Translations under genes and position numbers: made by a program
The notes under the pieces: generated by a model
Databases searched by the model: none
What the model was told of the DNA's origin: nothing
Seen by the model: the letters and a program-made list of their open reading frames with translations, nothing else
In this document: in pieces, positions 12,561-38,985 of the stretch
Numbering within the stretch: position 1 is the first letter of the stretch
Layout of the letters: the number at the start of each line of letters is the position of its first letter
DNA from: Sthenelais limicola
Taxonomy: Eukaryota; Annelida; Polychaeta; Phyllodocida; Sigalionidae
NCBI GenBank assembly: GCA_942159475.1
Contig: OW804095.1
Span: forward strand, 54,774,773-54,838,772
Direction: 5' to 3'
Length of the DNA stretch: 64,000 nt

Positions 12561-15500
12561 TTGTCCGTCAAGAGGACGTTGGGGCACATGTAGGTTCTTT
12601 AAATGTGTTGATGTGCAGAAAACTGAAGACAAGTTTTAATATAGTGCCGGCGATAAACAGATCTTTCCCTATACTACTTATACCAAAATGGACACATACT
12701 CTGAACGCGCAAGTTTGATTTGCGAAATATTTATTGCACGTGTTTTCTCCACTAGATGGACCTGTGTACTACATTTCCACGTTATACTGTTACCATATAA
12801 TTAAATCCATTGTGGCCTACACACTTCTATATGTGACTGGCCAGAAAGACTTTCTTCTCTCTACTTCTATTCAGAGTAATATTAGACGCTTATCTCGTTA
12901 TTTATTTTCATCAGAGAACCAAGGGTGATCATATAAGCTACATCTTTTTCTAATTATCTCTCATTGAAAACATGGCCACACCTGTGTCGCCAGGTAATCA
13001 TTCATGTATGTGTGGGGCATTAAAACCAGGACGGACCGTTATTTTGTCACGATAGATGCGGATGGGTGAATGCAAAAAGCAAAGAAAATAGGAATGTCGC
13101 CTCAGTTGCAGTAGCCTGTTGGTCTATAACCCATAACCTTTCGCACAATTACAAATAGCGAGATTTACCCTAGATCGGTAGGGACACTACATAATCATGC
13201 ATGTGATAACAAATAAGCCGATATCAACGTGCGAATGGTCAGTTGACGCAATAAGTGGAAGGATGTGTGGCACTGGATGACTCAGATGTGGGCCACGCGG
13301 TTAAATAAATTATACCCGCAAGGTATACACTCGGCCTTAGAGGTTTAGGGCTATGGATCTGGTCCTCTCGTTGCTTGACGGTACCAGACCTTTTTTCTTT
13401 GCTACATTTTTTTCCATAACGCAATAGGGTACATTACATTGCAGGGCTACAGTTGGCAAATTTAAGCAGTTAGTGAGATTAAGGGAATGAGTAGGCTTAC
13501 CGAGTGCCCATTATATATAAATTTATCGCTGGGTTCGTGGTTGATCACTAGGTGGGAGCTCTTCCGCACTGATAAAGGCAATGGTAACATTTCATCACAT
13601 TAATTTAAGATTTTTGTCATCTCCCAAAACAATTAAAATTGTGATGGGGTCATTGATGATTATTTAGTTATAGGTTATCGTTAAATAGTGATGCTACCCC
13701 AACTGCCTCGGTTTAGTTCCCAGAACGGAACTAAAACAAGGACTACCTAGAAACGGGTTCTAGATATAGGGTGACCACACAAATTTTGTTTTCAAATTCC
13801 CTGTGTTTTCCCTGTCCCACAACCAATCTTCCCTGTGATGAATAAGGAACAAAAAGGTCGCCAGAAGCTCTGGTGGCCCGGTGAATTCCACAATTTTTAC
13901 GCAAAGAACAAAATGAAGAGTGGGCCTACATTCCCAACACATACATTTTCATAACACTGTTGAAACAATATTATTTAATTTACCAGTCTATGGTGGCACA
14001 GCCGGATGTAGGGGAGAACATGAGAACTCGTTTTGTCGGGGGGGGGGGGGGGGGGGGTTTGAGGGTTCTCCCCCAAGATTTTGAGAATTTTGCCAATACA
14101 TATCCCATTTTTAGCAATATATTTCCCTACAACTTTGAAGAAGTAGATATTAGGTGTGTGATATATGGACTAAAGGACATTACTCAGAAACATCCATTAA
14201 AATGTTAATGGCCATGCCTCCACAAAATTAATCTCTACTCCACATGGGAAAAAGTTGTAGGGAAAGATCCCCCAGGAAGACCTCCTCAGGGAGAGGTTGG
14301 CATCCTTTTCTGAAAATTGATGTAACTGTTTGATTCTGAATAAAAATACAATATATATATATATAAATATTTTCACCTCCTGCTCTTCTGAGAGTAGTCC
14401 ACTAACAGCAAGCTAAGGTACATAATTGTGGCAATAAACCAGGTTTTGACACAGGAAAAAATGGTTTTCAAGCATAGGCTTAAAAGAAATAGACGCCCTG
14501 CCTCCACAAAATTAATCTCTACTCCACATGGGAAAAAGTTTTGTGAAAGACTCCATGGTGTGTTACTAATGTTGTGTAAATTAGATGTTTCGATGTACAT
14601 TATTGTGTCATGGTCAGCACCAGAAGGCATATGGTTTCACTCACATCTCCCTTAATCCTCCAACAATGTTGAAAAAACTACTTTCTTTTGATGTATTCTG
14701 TATGAAAATTGTGTTTTTCTTACATCATGGCAGCATTAATTTTTTGTCTAATGTATCTTCCTCATTTAAAAACCAGCATTGATAGAACTACATATTTGGG
14801 GGTGGAAAAGTGTGGTGTCCTTTCTGAATTTAAATATGTATGCAAGTGGCATCACAGAGACTTAGTTTTCCTATAAAATGATGGATGCATATTTTTTTTA
14901 ATAGAAGCACTATTAATGGCGGCACACATACCACCTTCGACAGGGGAAACCTTCCACACCAAAAAGTTATATGAAAAAATAAAGCCATTCAGAGGACAAA
15001 TGAGCCCAAATAAAGGTTTTAACATTTACCATCCAAAATAAGGTTTTTAAAGGTTCCATGGATCGGTGTAATTTAAAGAATAACAGCATTTCAATGGTGT
15101 TATGAAAATGTTCTGGGAATATAGTTTTACTTATTTTGTCCTTTATTAATGAACAAATTGTAGCAATTTGCAGGGCAACAAGAAATTCTGCCAAGCAACC
15201 TGATTTTGTCAGAAGCTTGCCTGGTGGGACAAGCTATTTTTGTCCTATTTTTACCACTGACATATATATACGAGATGATATATGATGTGTGTGTATTAAA
15301 GTAAACAAAGTAGCTATTATGCCTTAACATGAAAAACTGATGACAACTTTAATTGCTACATTATTATCAGATATTACTTATTCCCTGTTTTGGAGATTTC
15401 GAGAATTCCCTGTGTTTTCCATGCAGGGAATTTGTTTTTGGAATTTTCCCTGTTTCCCCTGTGCTGTGGGCACCCTGAGATAAGGTACAGCCGCCTTCAG

Positions 15501-16432
15501 GTGGTAGTTTTTTCAAAAAAATAAATTCAGATCCTTACGGGGGAGAGTTGGGTCTATAATGATTTAATCATTAAAGTTTGTTTTTTTAGATCTGTAGCAG
15601 GGCGCTTTTGGACAAGAAATTCGAGATTATTCCAGCCCGCTATAACGGAGTTTTCAGAACCTTACGTTTGTAGTTAGTTTTTCAGACCAATGACTTATTT
15701 AACCAGTCTTATATTCTTAGTAACATCACAATTTTCCAAATTCAGGACTTTTCAGGTTTACGAGGATGCTGTAAAGATAAATTTCCTCTTGTATCCCCAG
15801 CCACCAGCCACTTTCTCGAATTTAACAATGATCTTTCATGTTATGCTACTTTGCATAGTAGTGCCAAGGAACATGCGGGTGTTTTGAGTTGTCCTACTAT
15901 GGTATAGTGTACAAATTATAAAATTAAATTTAAATTTAAATTTAAGAACGAAATTTTCTTTGGTTTAAAGTTTGTTAACATTTATCCTGGGCAACCATTT
16001 TTTTTATTTTGAGGTATTTGGCATCCTGGAAGGACATAAAACGTATATTTTAATGTTGTCATAAGGAGTGGTTAAAACTTCAAGAACTCCAATTACCGCA
16101 AAAAGAGCCTTTGGCACACGACGGCTAATGATCATACTATTATACATAAAAAAAAATTCGAGGAATTTCGTTTCCAAATTCAGTTTATCGAGACCCCATA
16201 TCGTTGTGGTGTTCTGGATGAAGTCCTTTTCATATAGTAGTATTACTCCCATAAAATGCATCCTCTCAACCAGAGGAAGCCCATGGTGGGAGTCACACAG
16301 GCCATAGCTAAACGACAGGTGTAGTATGCTTTCAACGCAGTGGAATACCCGGTAGTAAATCTTCAGTCGCCCATCGAAATTATTTGGTACAATATTTCCT
16401 TGTCTAGTTGCAGTTTTCTTCAGTGTTCACAG
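12561..16432. other. non-coding DNA with dispersed repeats
   Basis: No convincing gene. Contents include a 38 bp segment at 13064-13101 (gggtgaatgcaaaaagc...) that recurs at 17013-17050, a G run at 14038-14057, and a ~43 bp direct repeat. Sequence at 15197-15245 recurs at 49977-50030. Earlier exons of the gene ending near 16543 could lie here, but none is visible. Confidence 0.5.
14213..14541. repeat. direct repeat of about 43 bp, two copies
   Basis: 'cctccacaaaattaatctct' and the following ~23 bp occur at 14217 and again at 14500. Confidence 0.85.
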
Positions 16433-16543
16433 GCACTGGTCGGAAGAATGATGACGCGAAGCCCTCAAGTCACCCCAGCCCCCAATAAAAGAAAATTCAA
16501 ATTCGACCCTAGACCCTTAACAGAAGAGGAAAAGAAGACTTAG
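16433..16543 (+). CDS. possible terminal coding exon of an unrecognised gene
   Basis: A good acceptor (pyrimidine-rich stretch ending in ttcacag) is followed by 36 codons and a stop. The predicted peptide is basic then acidic (NKRKFKFDPRPLTEEEKK), more like a real protein tail than random translation. It would end about 110 bp from the RACK1 stop, tail to tail. I do not recognise the protein and saw no upstream exons, so this is a weak call. Confidence 0.3.
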   Translation, partial: ALVGRMMTRSPQVTPAPNKRKFKFDPRPLTEEEKKT

Positions 16544-16628
16544 TTCCACGTTCAGCCAGCTTTATTTAGCGTGTTCACCACTGGGATAAGAACATCACAT
16601 ATCCACCGATGACGAACAATTTAACTTA

Positions 16629-16634
16629 TTTAAT
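16629..16634 (-). terminator. candidate RACK1 poly(A) signal ATTAAA
   Basis: ATTAAA on the minus strand lies 20 nt downstream of the RACK1 stop codon. No AATAAA is seen close by. Confidence 0.45.
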
Positions 16635-16653
16635 CATAATGTCTTTGTGTTGT

Positions 16654-20621
<3,968 letters not shown>

Positions 20622-21107
20622 CTTGGCTGATGGTTCAGATTCCCGTGGATTTTCTTGGCCACCGTATAGGTATAGGCCGGCCTCAAAGTATGGCGGCCAA
20701 GGAAAGAGGAAGTACTAGGTAGGTCACATAGGTAGGACGGGTCACCACCGCACGGCGCTACGATCGATTCCAAATATATGCTGGGTGTTTTCCATAAAAA
20801 TCAACTTATATGCATTATACCTTCAGAAGAATCACTGAATTATTATTATGAGCCGTGATTTTTAATAGAAGACCTTTCTGCTCATATTTTACAATCAGTA
20901 GCAAATCTCGTACCAATGTGACCGTCCCGCTCTGACGTCATTCGCCTCGCTGAGAAGATTGCGGAGCGGCCATTTTGGAGGAAAACAAGACCGTGACTGT
21001 GACATTGTGAAGAAGTTACCAGAATTTCTTCCATTGTCGTCATAGAGTTGCCTGAAAAAGCATATATTTCGAGAGGAAGACATCAAGAGTAAAATAACGT
21101 GTGTGAG
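20622..21107. promoter_or_regulatory. shared RACK1/PP2A bidirectional promoter
   Basis: This covers all the DNA between the two start codons. On the RACK1 side a 14-nt pyrimidine run beginning with C (minus strand 20712-20699) has the form of a 5' TOP. It is followed by GGCCGCCAT (20698-20690), a YY1-like word. On the PP2A side there is a perfect CRE, TGACGTCA (20933-20940), then GGCCATTTTGG (20968-20978), another YY1-like word. No TATA box lies at a useful distance. Transcription starts are inferred, not seen. Confidence 0.65.
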
Positions 21108-30569
<9,462 letters not shown>

Positions 30570-30573
<4 letters not shown>

Positions 30574-30850
30574 AGGTATACACGACCGTCTGACCCCAAT
30601 CCGCTAGGTGGCGCCTGGTTGTGTGATACAGAACAGTGTACAATGGTAGGGCAGTGGTGCCCTAGTGCCTAAAGCCTGAATCAAAGTCAATGTTGGTCAT
30701 TTTCACATCTATGTTATCTTAATGCCATGACAAATAAACATTTTTCACTGTGGGAAGTGCAATCACAATTATATTGATGCAAAAACCCTTTCGGCTGATG
30801 ATGACACTCCATATATATGAGTTAAATTTTAAACCTCTCTAACTTTGCAT
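30570..30850. mobile_element. left end of a TTAAAGG-family element
   Basis: Starting at TTAA (30570), the sequence TTAAAGGTATACA and the next ~260 bp match the inverted right part of the 11511-12202 element. The match with PP2A copy 2 stops exactly at this TTAA, so the element inserted here after the duplication. The right end was not found. Confidence 0.65.
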
Positions 30851-30859
30851 AATATTGTC

Positions 30860-32214
30860 TCACACATTAGAACAATTGTCACCTGATTTATTATTCAACA
30901 TTGCATTGTTTTCAGGTTGTTTTATATCGGGTCCTGGACATTTCCTTTTGTAGGCCAATGAACCACCCACAAAATTGCTGAGCCATCTATTATTTTGTAA
31001 TCTGTGCGAGTAACTGTCCTTATTGGAACTTCCACCCACATGTAGGGCTCTTTTTAGTGCTGATTTGTTCTTTGCAATTCTCATCTCACCTGAATCTGTG
31101 AACATTGATGTGGGCATTGGTGCTAGTTCATACTCGAAAACATCTTCTAGATCTATTTCCCGTCCTGAGGCTTGCAGACCTATAAATCTTGAGTACCGTA
31201 TATCAGATTTGTGTCATACACCTTCACTGAACCAACTTGGATGTGTTTTTTCATGATTGTCATTGTTTGCACTTCTTTGGAAATGGCATCATAGAAGCCA
31301 CCTGGCCATGTGTCCTCATCTTTTCATCAGTTTCTGGCCAATAGACACAGCTTTGTCAACATTCACTTCGTGATTTCCAATTCTGCCATTCACAATTTGA
31401 ATTAAACTGTCCTTTGGATGACTGGAGGGATCAAGAGGATCAATTGCTATTTCCAATTTCTCTTTGATTTTGAGACCACCATTTGCATCAGCTTTGATGC
31501 GGCCTTTCAGTTCTTCCTTGTGTTAATGGGATATACGTTTCTGTTCAGGGGTCATGTGTTGGATATCATTTGCTAATACACTGCAAATATGTAGGCTTAA
31601 TGCCCAAGTGGTCAGTGTATTTGGCTTAAGTGTAATACCAATCATTTCACTTGGTCCCTTCCCATATCTTATGAATGTTGTCTCAATCATCATGTCATTC
31701 CATGTACCTGAATTATGACGTGTCACATGTTCTCCGTTGAGGAATCTGTCTAGTACATCGTTTGACAGTGCTTGGATTGATTGACAGTAATACAGCCCAT
31801 ATCCAGCATAATTGTGGTGGCCAGCAGCGAAAAAATATGGAATTATTTCTTTTACCGCCATCAAGTGGAGAGGCCAATCACCTTCCTTTTTTTGCTCTGC
31901 TAAACAGCATCATTAGCAACACAGGTTTTATCAGGGAGTCAACCCAAAGTTTAATTGTCCTGCTCCTATTTGCTAGGCACTCTAAGTGGTTCATTAAACA
32001 TTGAGGGTCTGTGTGCTGTGGCATGAATTTGCACAATAGTTCCTGTTACCATCCGTAATGCACGATAGTTTTGAGGATATTTCTTCCCCCAAAGCGTCTG
32101 GGATACTCCACCGAAAGCTGCATCCAGTACATCAGATAATCCTGTCTCAGCCATAAGGGTTCCAACACAGCCTATGAAATTCATAAGGAAGTGCGTCTCA
32201 CCCAGACGTAACAC
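30860..32214 (-). pseudogene. unrecognised repetitive (mobile-type) protein gene, frameshifted
   Basis: Read on the minus strand from 32214 there are coding-like blocks in changing frames. A block with FIGCVGTLMAETGLSDVL and FGGV.Q.LWGKKYPQNYRALRMV ends near 31966. A second (31864-31523) has IIPYFFAAGHHNYAGYGLYY, GEHVTRH and TFIRYGKGPSEMIGITLKP. A third (31150-30860) has ELAPMPTSMFTDSGEMR and NKSALKRAL. I recall this pattern from high-copy, unnamed genes in marine animals and fish, but cannot name the family. It lies directly inside the TTAAAGG element end, so it may be that element's protein. Confidence 0.5.
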
Positions 32215-35200
32215 AAAGTTTTAAAAATCGATCTTGATATACCCATACTATATTTACTGCCACTTTATATTATTTGAACAGCTCATACCATGTGCTCCGT
32301 CATGCCCTGTTTACAGCTGGCGTGGATGTCCATGAAATTAAAGTAGCCCCCCCCCCCCCTAATATTTGGGGGTGTGACAATATTCCTCAAGAGGGGGTAA
32401 GAGGGAAGTGGACATGTATCCTTGACTTGTTTGTGCCCTTTCATGGATGAGCTTTGCAGTTAAATCTCTTTTTACTCAATCATGTAATAAAAGACAATAA
32501 AATAAAGGTATTCTGTCATGAAAATGTAAGTTTGGGTTCTAGAATAAAAGTACCTGGGTCAATGCCCCAGTCCTCTCCCTCCATCTTGCTGTCCTGGCCG
32601 ATTCAGTGGCCATGCAATATCAGATTCACAATTGTACTGTAATATATATATATATATCTATTAACATGATTGATATCATTACAAGGACAAGAACCTCAGC
32701 TTTCAGAAAATGTAAAGCATTTGAATGAGAAGCAGATAGGAGCTTAGCTGTCAGTCAACATTGATTCGCACTGGGGGAAAATGTGCTTGCATGTTATCAC
32801 TCAGGGAAAATCTGGTGTAGGGGTGTGTGGGGAAAGGAAGGGGAGGGGGGCACTTTCAACTGGACACCTGTAGTTGTAGATGGTCGATTCCAACGAACTG
32901 TCTGCTTTTAATGGATCATAAAATAGGCATTATGTTTTATAAGATTGGAACGTTATAAGTGATACCATCGGATTCTGCTCAAAAAGAGGTTTATGGGGAC
33001 ATATTGATTGTTGTTCTAGCACAAAAATTAAGTCATCCAGAGCCCCCAAACCACCCTATTTTAGCCCCATTTTCCCCAAACGACCTAGGGTTTAATTGTT
33101 CAGAGTAGTATAATTAATAAATAAGCAGTTCCAAACAAAAAATAAAAGTAGCAAATTTCAGAGAATATGTTCTTTATTTTTTTAATGGTGAGGGAAATGG
33201 TTTACCATGTCTTTAAAATTTTCTGTAGCCTTGTTAGCAGGTTGCGTAATTGTGTGTAACCGTTAGTATGTCAATTTTAAGGCATATCCAGGCTAATATA
33301 AATAAACCTCACAAACATACTTTACCTCTTTATGTAATGCTTAAGATCTCTATTGTCCATAACAAATGCCAAAATTGTTAAATGCAAATAGCTGAGGCTG
33401 ACAGGGGATGACCTTTGAAAAAGGTCTGATTGTGTGTAGTTTTTGCATAACCGTTAGAACAACATTTGGTGTTATATTACGGTTAATGTTAAAGACATTA
33501 AGGAAAGATAATATACCCAAACATTATTTATTCATTTATTCACTGAGCTATAAGATAACACCAAATAGCATAATCCATATATATGTGAGTATGAGCAAGA
33601 GCAGCAGACAATGGTGTGTCACCATTAGAAAGGCAGTAACCGTTAGTATGACATAAAGCCACCAGGGGATGATCAAGCCTGTGCTGCCATCTGTTGTCAA
33701 AACACAGCAATATCAGAGACAGAGAACTCCCCAAGGACATGATCTTTGACATAGTGTGAAATTTGAATGTAAGGAAGTTGTTTATGATGAAATATTGAGA
33801 GAAGCACAAAGATATTTATGGTCACAAGTATTGTTCTGTGTTCAGGACGCCCGGGATAATTCTGAAATTGTGAATTAAGAGATGTAAAACTGTTTGTTTT
33901 TTAAAATAACAAGTGGCATTTTTGGACCTTATGAGTTTTTGCTACCAGGTGCCAATAACAGTGCACAGAGAGTTGTGGCCCCTGAGTTGACCTAATTGTG
34001 TTCTAACGGTGACGTCATACTAACGGTTACCGATTATAAGGTGAGTTGATTAGAAGCCTTGAAATCAAGTGTGGAATGATGCTATTCTGTAATAATCATG
34101 TAATCTGTAGTAATCCTAGTTCCAGCTGTGTTAGGCCCTTGAAAGCCATGCATTGGAAGTATGTTATTTCCCCCCCCCCCCCCCCCCCCCCCCCCATTTT
34201 GATGTTGATGCCTTGAGGCATCAGCCCGTCCTCAATGGGTTAATGCCCCAGGAGTGTTGTGCGCCTTAAAGACCCCAGGAATATCCCATAAACGTTGATC
34301 AATGTTGTACAGTGTTGATCAGTCTTGTACAGTTTCCCTTAAAGACTCCAGGAACATCCCAGGAACATTGATCAACTTACGCCAGGAAGGTTGTTCTTGA
34401 TCCACAGCCCATGAACTTTGCTGGACCACTCATGGGGCACTCTTGGATATCGCAAAAAGGGCCTTTCTGGGGAAAATATTTGACATGGAGTTCATTCCTG
34501 GAGTACATTTCACACCAGGAACTGTTCCCGAACCTCAATCTCCGGGTACGTTCCCAGAGATGTTGATCCATTGTGCCCAGGAGTGCTTATGGGGGCCCTG
34601 TAAACATCCCATAAGCACTTCATGAAGGCATTCTTGTGATAGTCAGTGTGCAACATAGTGAATTGGGAGACCAGAAACTGTCGGTCTCTGTCAAATTGTA
34701 ACAGTGGAGACCGACATGATTTTACAGAGACCGAAAAAAGGGGGTCATTAATAGGCCTATGTTAAATAACATGCAGAAAATAAGATACACTCAACGACAG
34801 TTGAATCAGAGTTTTTGATGAGAAATTTCAGAGTTAAAAAATGGAGACCTGGGCGTCGGTCTCTGGGTTATGTTGCACACTGGATAGTGGACCAACCACT
34901 TAAGCCATATCTCCAAGCCACAGCCTGCCTCTGAGCCACAGCCTGTCTCACAGCCACAGCCCCCAAGGGTGTAACAACAGCCTGTCTCCAAGCCACTGCT
35001 GTCTGCGAACCACAGCCTGCCTCCGACCCACAGCCTGCCTCCAACCCACAGCCTCTTGTAGTGGGATTATACATTTCCATAATGTATGGCAGATGCTGAT
35101 ATGTGGGGAGGGTTATGAATATATTAGGCAATGATGTCTTTGAGGTGTCATAAATGAATCCTTGTCAGGAAAGTAGAAATGGGCCAAAAAGCATGTGGGG

Positions 35201-35799
35201 ACCATAGGAAGACAGGATGTTTTGAAAACTCTCAAGGTGCCACATATAACAAGTGAAGAGAAAATGGAGCTGAAGAAATATTGGTCTGTTCCTAGGAACT
35301 ATACATATCAGTAAAATTTCATACTTTACATATTTCAAATTTTATGAGACCATGCCACCATAATATAAAATATTAACTCATTATAAACTATCAACTATGT
35401 AATTTCAGTACACACTGAAGCCATAGGAAATCAATTACCTCACATATAAAAATGGAAAAGATTACATGTCACCGTTAATATACATGTAACCATTAAAATG
35501 CAGCTGTTATTTAAAAAAATACCTAAGATATTCAGAAAAAAGAGTAAAATATAGCTAGGGGTAGGGCGTGATTACTTCAGGAACAAATAATGCACTAATG
35601 TAATGACAAAAATCCATGAAGAAGTTTTATCATAAAAAATCAGCTCATCAATTTTTTATGACTAAAAAATAGATAACAAAGAGCATGCAGAGTGAGCTTG
35701 AAATGAGCATACAGGACCATATAAAGAGACAGAAGAAGCAGGAGAATGAAGAATAGGTATTTTGTAAACATAAAATGGGCTAGAAAAATTCTTGCTTAA
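32215..35799. other. non-coding repetitive DNA
   Basis: No gene is seen. It holds C runs (32349-32361 and 34170-34195) and repeated GTAACCGTTAGTATGACA words. A patch at 34260-34640 has recurring 'ccaggaac' and 'gttgatca' words. A short tandem array lies near 34905-35055. Confidence 0.6.
34905..35055. repeat. short tandem array of 'ccacagcctg(c/t)ctc' units
   Basis: Units of about 18-20 bp around 'agccacagcctgcctc' repeat seven or eight times with variation. Open frames across it (GCGSEAGCG-type) reflect the repeat. Confidence 0.8.
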
Positions 35800-38700
35800 A
35801 TTGTTGTTGTTGTTGAAACTTTTATTAGCCTATTTACAAAGAAATCGACACTATCGGCGGGAACTGAACTCCCTGCTTAGGGAGGATTTAAAGCCCTACC
35901 GTAGTAATATTAATTTATATAAGCAAAGGTAACAATACTCCCTAAGGTCGACGACAGTAGGGAGGCCTTTGCTGCATGTGGTTTACATAAAAATTGGGTT
36001 TGTGCAAGCAGCACTACGCACAAGATAGAAACATAACGTGATTTATTAAGTAGATAGAAACTATAAACATTGAATAATGATTGCTCCATGCAACAATCGG
36101 TAGCAATAATTTAAAGGATACATTAGTTGCACTGACTGGATTTGGTAATAGCATGTTATTTACTAACATGTAAAGGCTTACAATAAGCAAAGCTTTTTGT
36201 TCTGTATCTATATCAAGATAGTCACAAAGCGAGTTAGGGTTACAGCTATAGTATCTTGTATTTTGATAAATTTTTTAGATCAATGATTGAAGGGTAAACA
36301 CTGAAGAGGAGAGTCCATTTCAAAATTAGCTAATATAGATTTAATATAAATAGTTTTGGTCATTCCAAATGGCTGTTCTTTTTGCTAGATTTGTAAATCT
36401 GGTTGCCGTGTCGGCTGTGTGCAGATTCATATCTAGAGAATTCCAATAAAATGGGATTTTGTAATAAATGGAATTTCGTATCTGCTCAAGTCTGGGGGCC
36501 GGACAATGAAAGATAATTCTACCAGGCCGATGTTGTCTGGTCTCTACGCATTTGGGCGATACATTTCTCATTCATTCTCAAACGAAAGCCCTGCTGTAAA
36601 AGGTGTAGTCGTCTTCTTTCTCTTAAAGGGAGCAGGCTGAACTGCTGGTGGAAATCTTCTACATTTCGAAATCTATTACTTCTAGTTATTATCCTAAGTG
36701 CTCGATTTTGGAGAATTTGTAGTGATTTGCGTTTTGTTTTATTTGCCGAATCGTAAAAAATGTCAGATTGATCAAAAAGTGGTAATATGGCAGTTTTGTA
36801 TATTTGCGCACTCAGATTCACGTTCAGCCTGCTCCTAAGATGCTTGAAGAGCCATAATTTATGCGAGACCTTTCGCCTGATATTTGATAGATGTTTCTTA
36901 AAAGACAGGGGACCGTCGACGACCGTCCCCAGGTATTTATAGTCATCTACATCCTCAAGACTTTTTGGACCCAATAGCAGGTTATGTAAACGCGATTGAT
37001 TCTTCCATCTGGACCTCCAGGAAGGCCCACCAAAGAAAGTCATGGACTTAGACTTGTCCTCGTTTAAAGAGATCTTGTTATGACGACACCAGAGCATGAT
37101 ATTATCAAGGTCTAGTTGAAGATTTTGGGTTGTTGTGTCTATGTTTTGATCAACTCTACTAATAATGGTATCATCTGCAAAAAGTTGCAGGTTGGAATTT
37201 TTGGCATGATTATGTAGATCATTTATATATAGATTGAAAATAATATTGGACCGAGGGTTGTTCCTTGGGGAACTTCACATGTTATGGATTGTTTTGAAGA
37301 GGTTATATTATTCACTATTACATGTTGGTGCCGATCATGGAGATAATTTCTAAACCAGTCTAGTTCGCTACCCATGACTCCTATCTTTGCCAGTTTTGTT
37401 AGTAAAATCTGGTGGTCAACGGTGTCGAAGGCCTTCCTGAAGTCCAGAAATACAGCCCTACAGACCAGTTTTTTGTTAATGGCCTCGTAAACTTCATTTA
37501 AAAATGACACAACCGCATAGCCCGTAGAGAAACCAGACCTAAAGCCAAATTGCTTTGCGTACAATATACCATTGGTTTCGAGATGTAGCATTAGTTTTTT
37601 CTGTATGACCTTCTCAAGAATGTTCGCCGGCAAACAGATGCTGGTGATCGGTCTGTAATTTCCTGGCTTTTTCGAATTTCCAGCCTTGAATAAGGGAGTT
37701 ACTCTACCGAGCTTCCACTTTTCAGGGATAAGGCCGGTAGTCATAGACAACTCGATTAGGTATTTGAATTGTTCTATTAGGGTGAGTAGAATCTTCTTTA
37801 ATAAGGGAGTTTTCAAATGGGTGAGGCCGGAAGATTTGTAATGTGGGAGAGAGGAAATTATTTTACATAAGTCATTGGCGGCAATACCTTCAAACTGGAA
37901 ATTCGGAAAGTTGGCCTCTGGCCCTTCATTTTCACTAAACAGTTCAGCCTCATTTTGTGTGAGTGGATCAATAACTTGGCCAATTTGGTGCCAATCGAGG
38001 CGAAATATTCGTTAAATACATTCGGGACTTCATCTGAACTAATAGCTTCACCGTTATCATCTTCTAGTAAAATATGGTCTGAATTACAGGCTTTTTCTGG
38101 GCTCTTCATGGGTTTGACTTTGTCCCAGAATTTGTGGGGATTGTCAGAGCATTGTAAAAGAGTCTTCTTAATATAATCATTTTTGAGCGATTTAGCCATT
38201 TTATTTACCTGCTTTCGGAGGAGTTTAGCCTGATCTAGTAAATCTGTTGATTTATATTTCTTGGCGAGTTTAAAGAATTTGTCCCTCTGTTTCATTAGCG
38301 TGAATATCTCGCCGTTTATCCACTCACCGAGTACGTACGTTCTTGAACTCCCTGACAGGACACATTTGATTTAGAATTCGATAAATTAAGGTTTCCATAT
38401 AATCCCAACATTTGGTAGGGTCACGAGAAGTATAGTAATCAGTCCAATCGTGGTCTCTTAGAATTTGCAAGAATATGTTCTCATCAAAATTTGTGAAGCT
38501 CCTAGCTTCAAAGGAAGTTTTTGTGAAAACACTCTTTTGTTTTTTCCTAACAATGAATATGGGATTATGATCAGAAATATTGATATTTAGAACCCCAGAA
38601 TTTGATATATGTTTAGAGTTAGTATAGGAATAGTGGCTGAGGAGGTGGTGGACCTGGTAGGAGAGTCAATGTATTGGGTTAGTTGAAAAGTTTGCGCCAA

Positions 38701-38985
38701 TTTGGACAGCTCCTTAGAAGGAAGCGATCCATCTCCATAATTTATGTTTAAATCTCCTAATAAGTAGATTTCATGATTTGAGGGCAACTTGGTGAGAATC
38801 GACTGTAAGGACTCCAATGCTTCAGCATATTTGCCACTAGGTGGCCTGTAGGCATTGAGAATAATTTTAGTTTTGTGATTGGGATCTTCAAGCAATAGCA
38901 CTTGGGTTTCTAAATGGGTATTGCTAATATTGAGATCTTTATATTTCTCACAGTCGATATTGATATTTTCCTTGATACACTATAT
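35800..38985 (-). pseudogene. CR1-like LINE, endonuclease and reverse transcriptase, broken
   Basis: Read on the minus strand: an AP endonuclease (38985-38300) with LLGDLNIN and SDHNP motifs, then a linker. RT follows (37816-37100) with NYRPI, FLDFRKAFDTVDH, EVPQGTTLGPILF and FADD (near 37165-37180). A thumb and C-terminal region runs to about 36341. The 3' end is a (CAA)n tail (TTG run at 35802-35814). Frames change near 38300, 37850, 37220 (before FADD) and 36550. It is 5'-truncated within the endonuclease. Confidence 0.85.
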
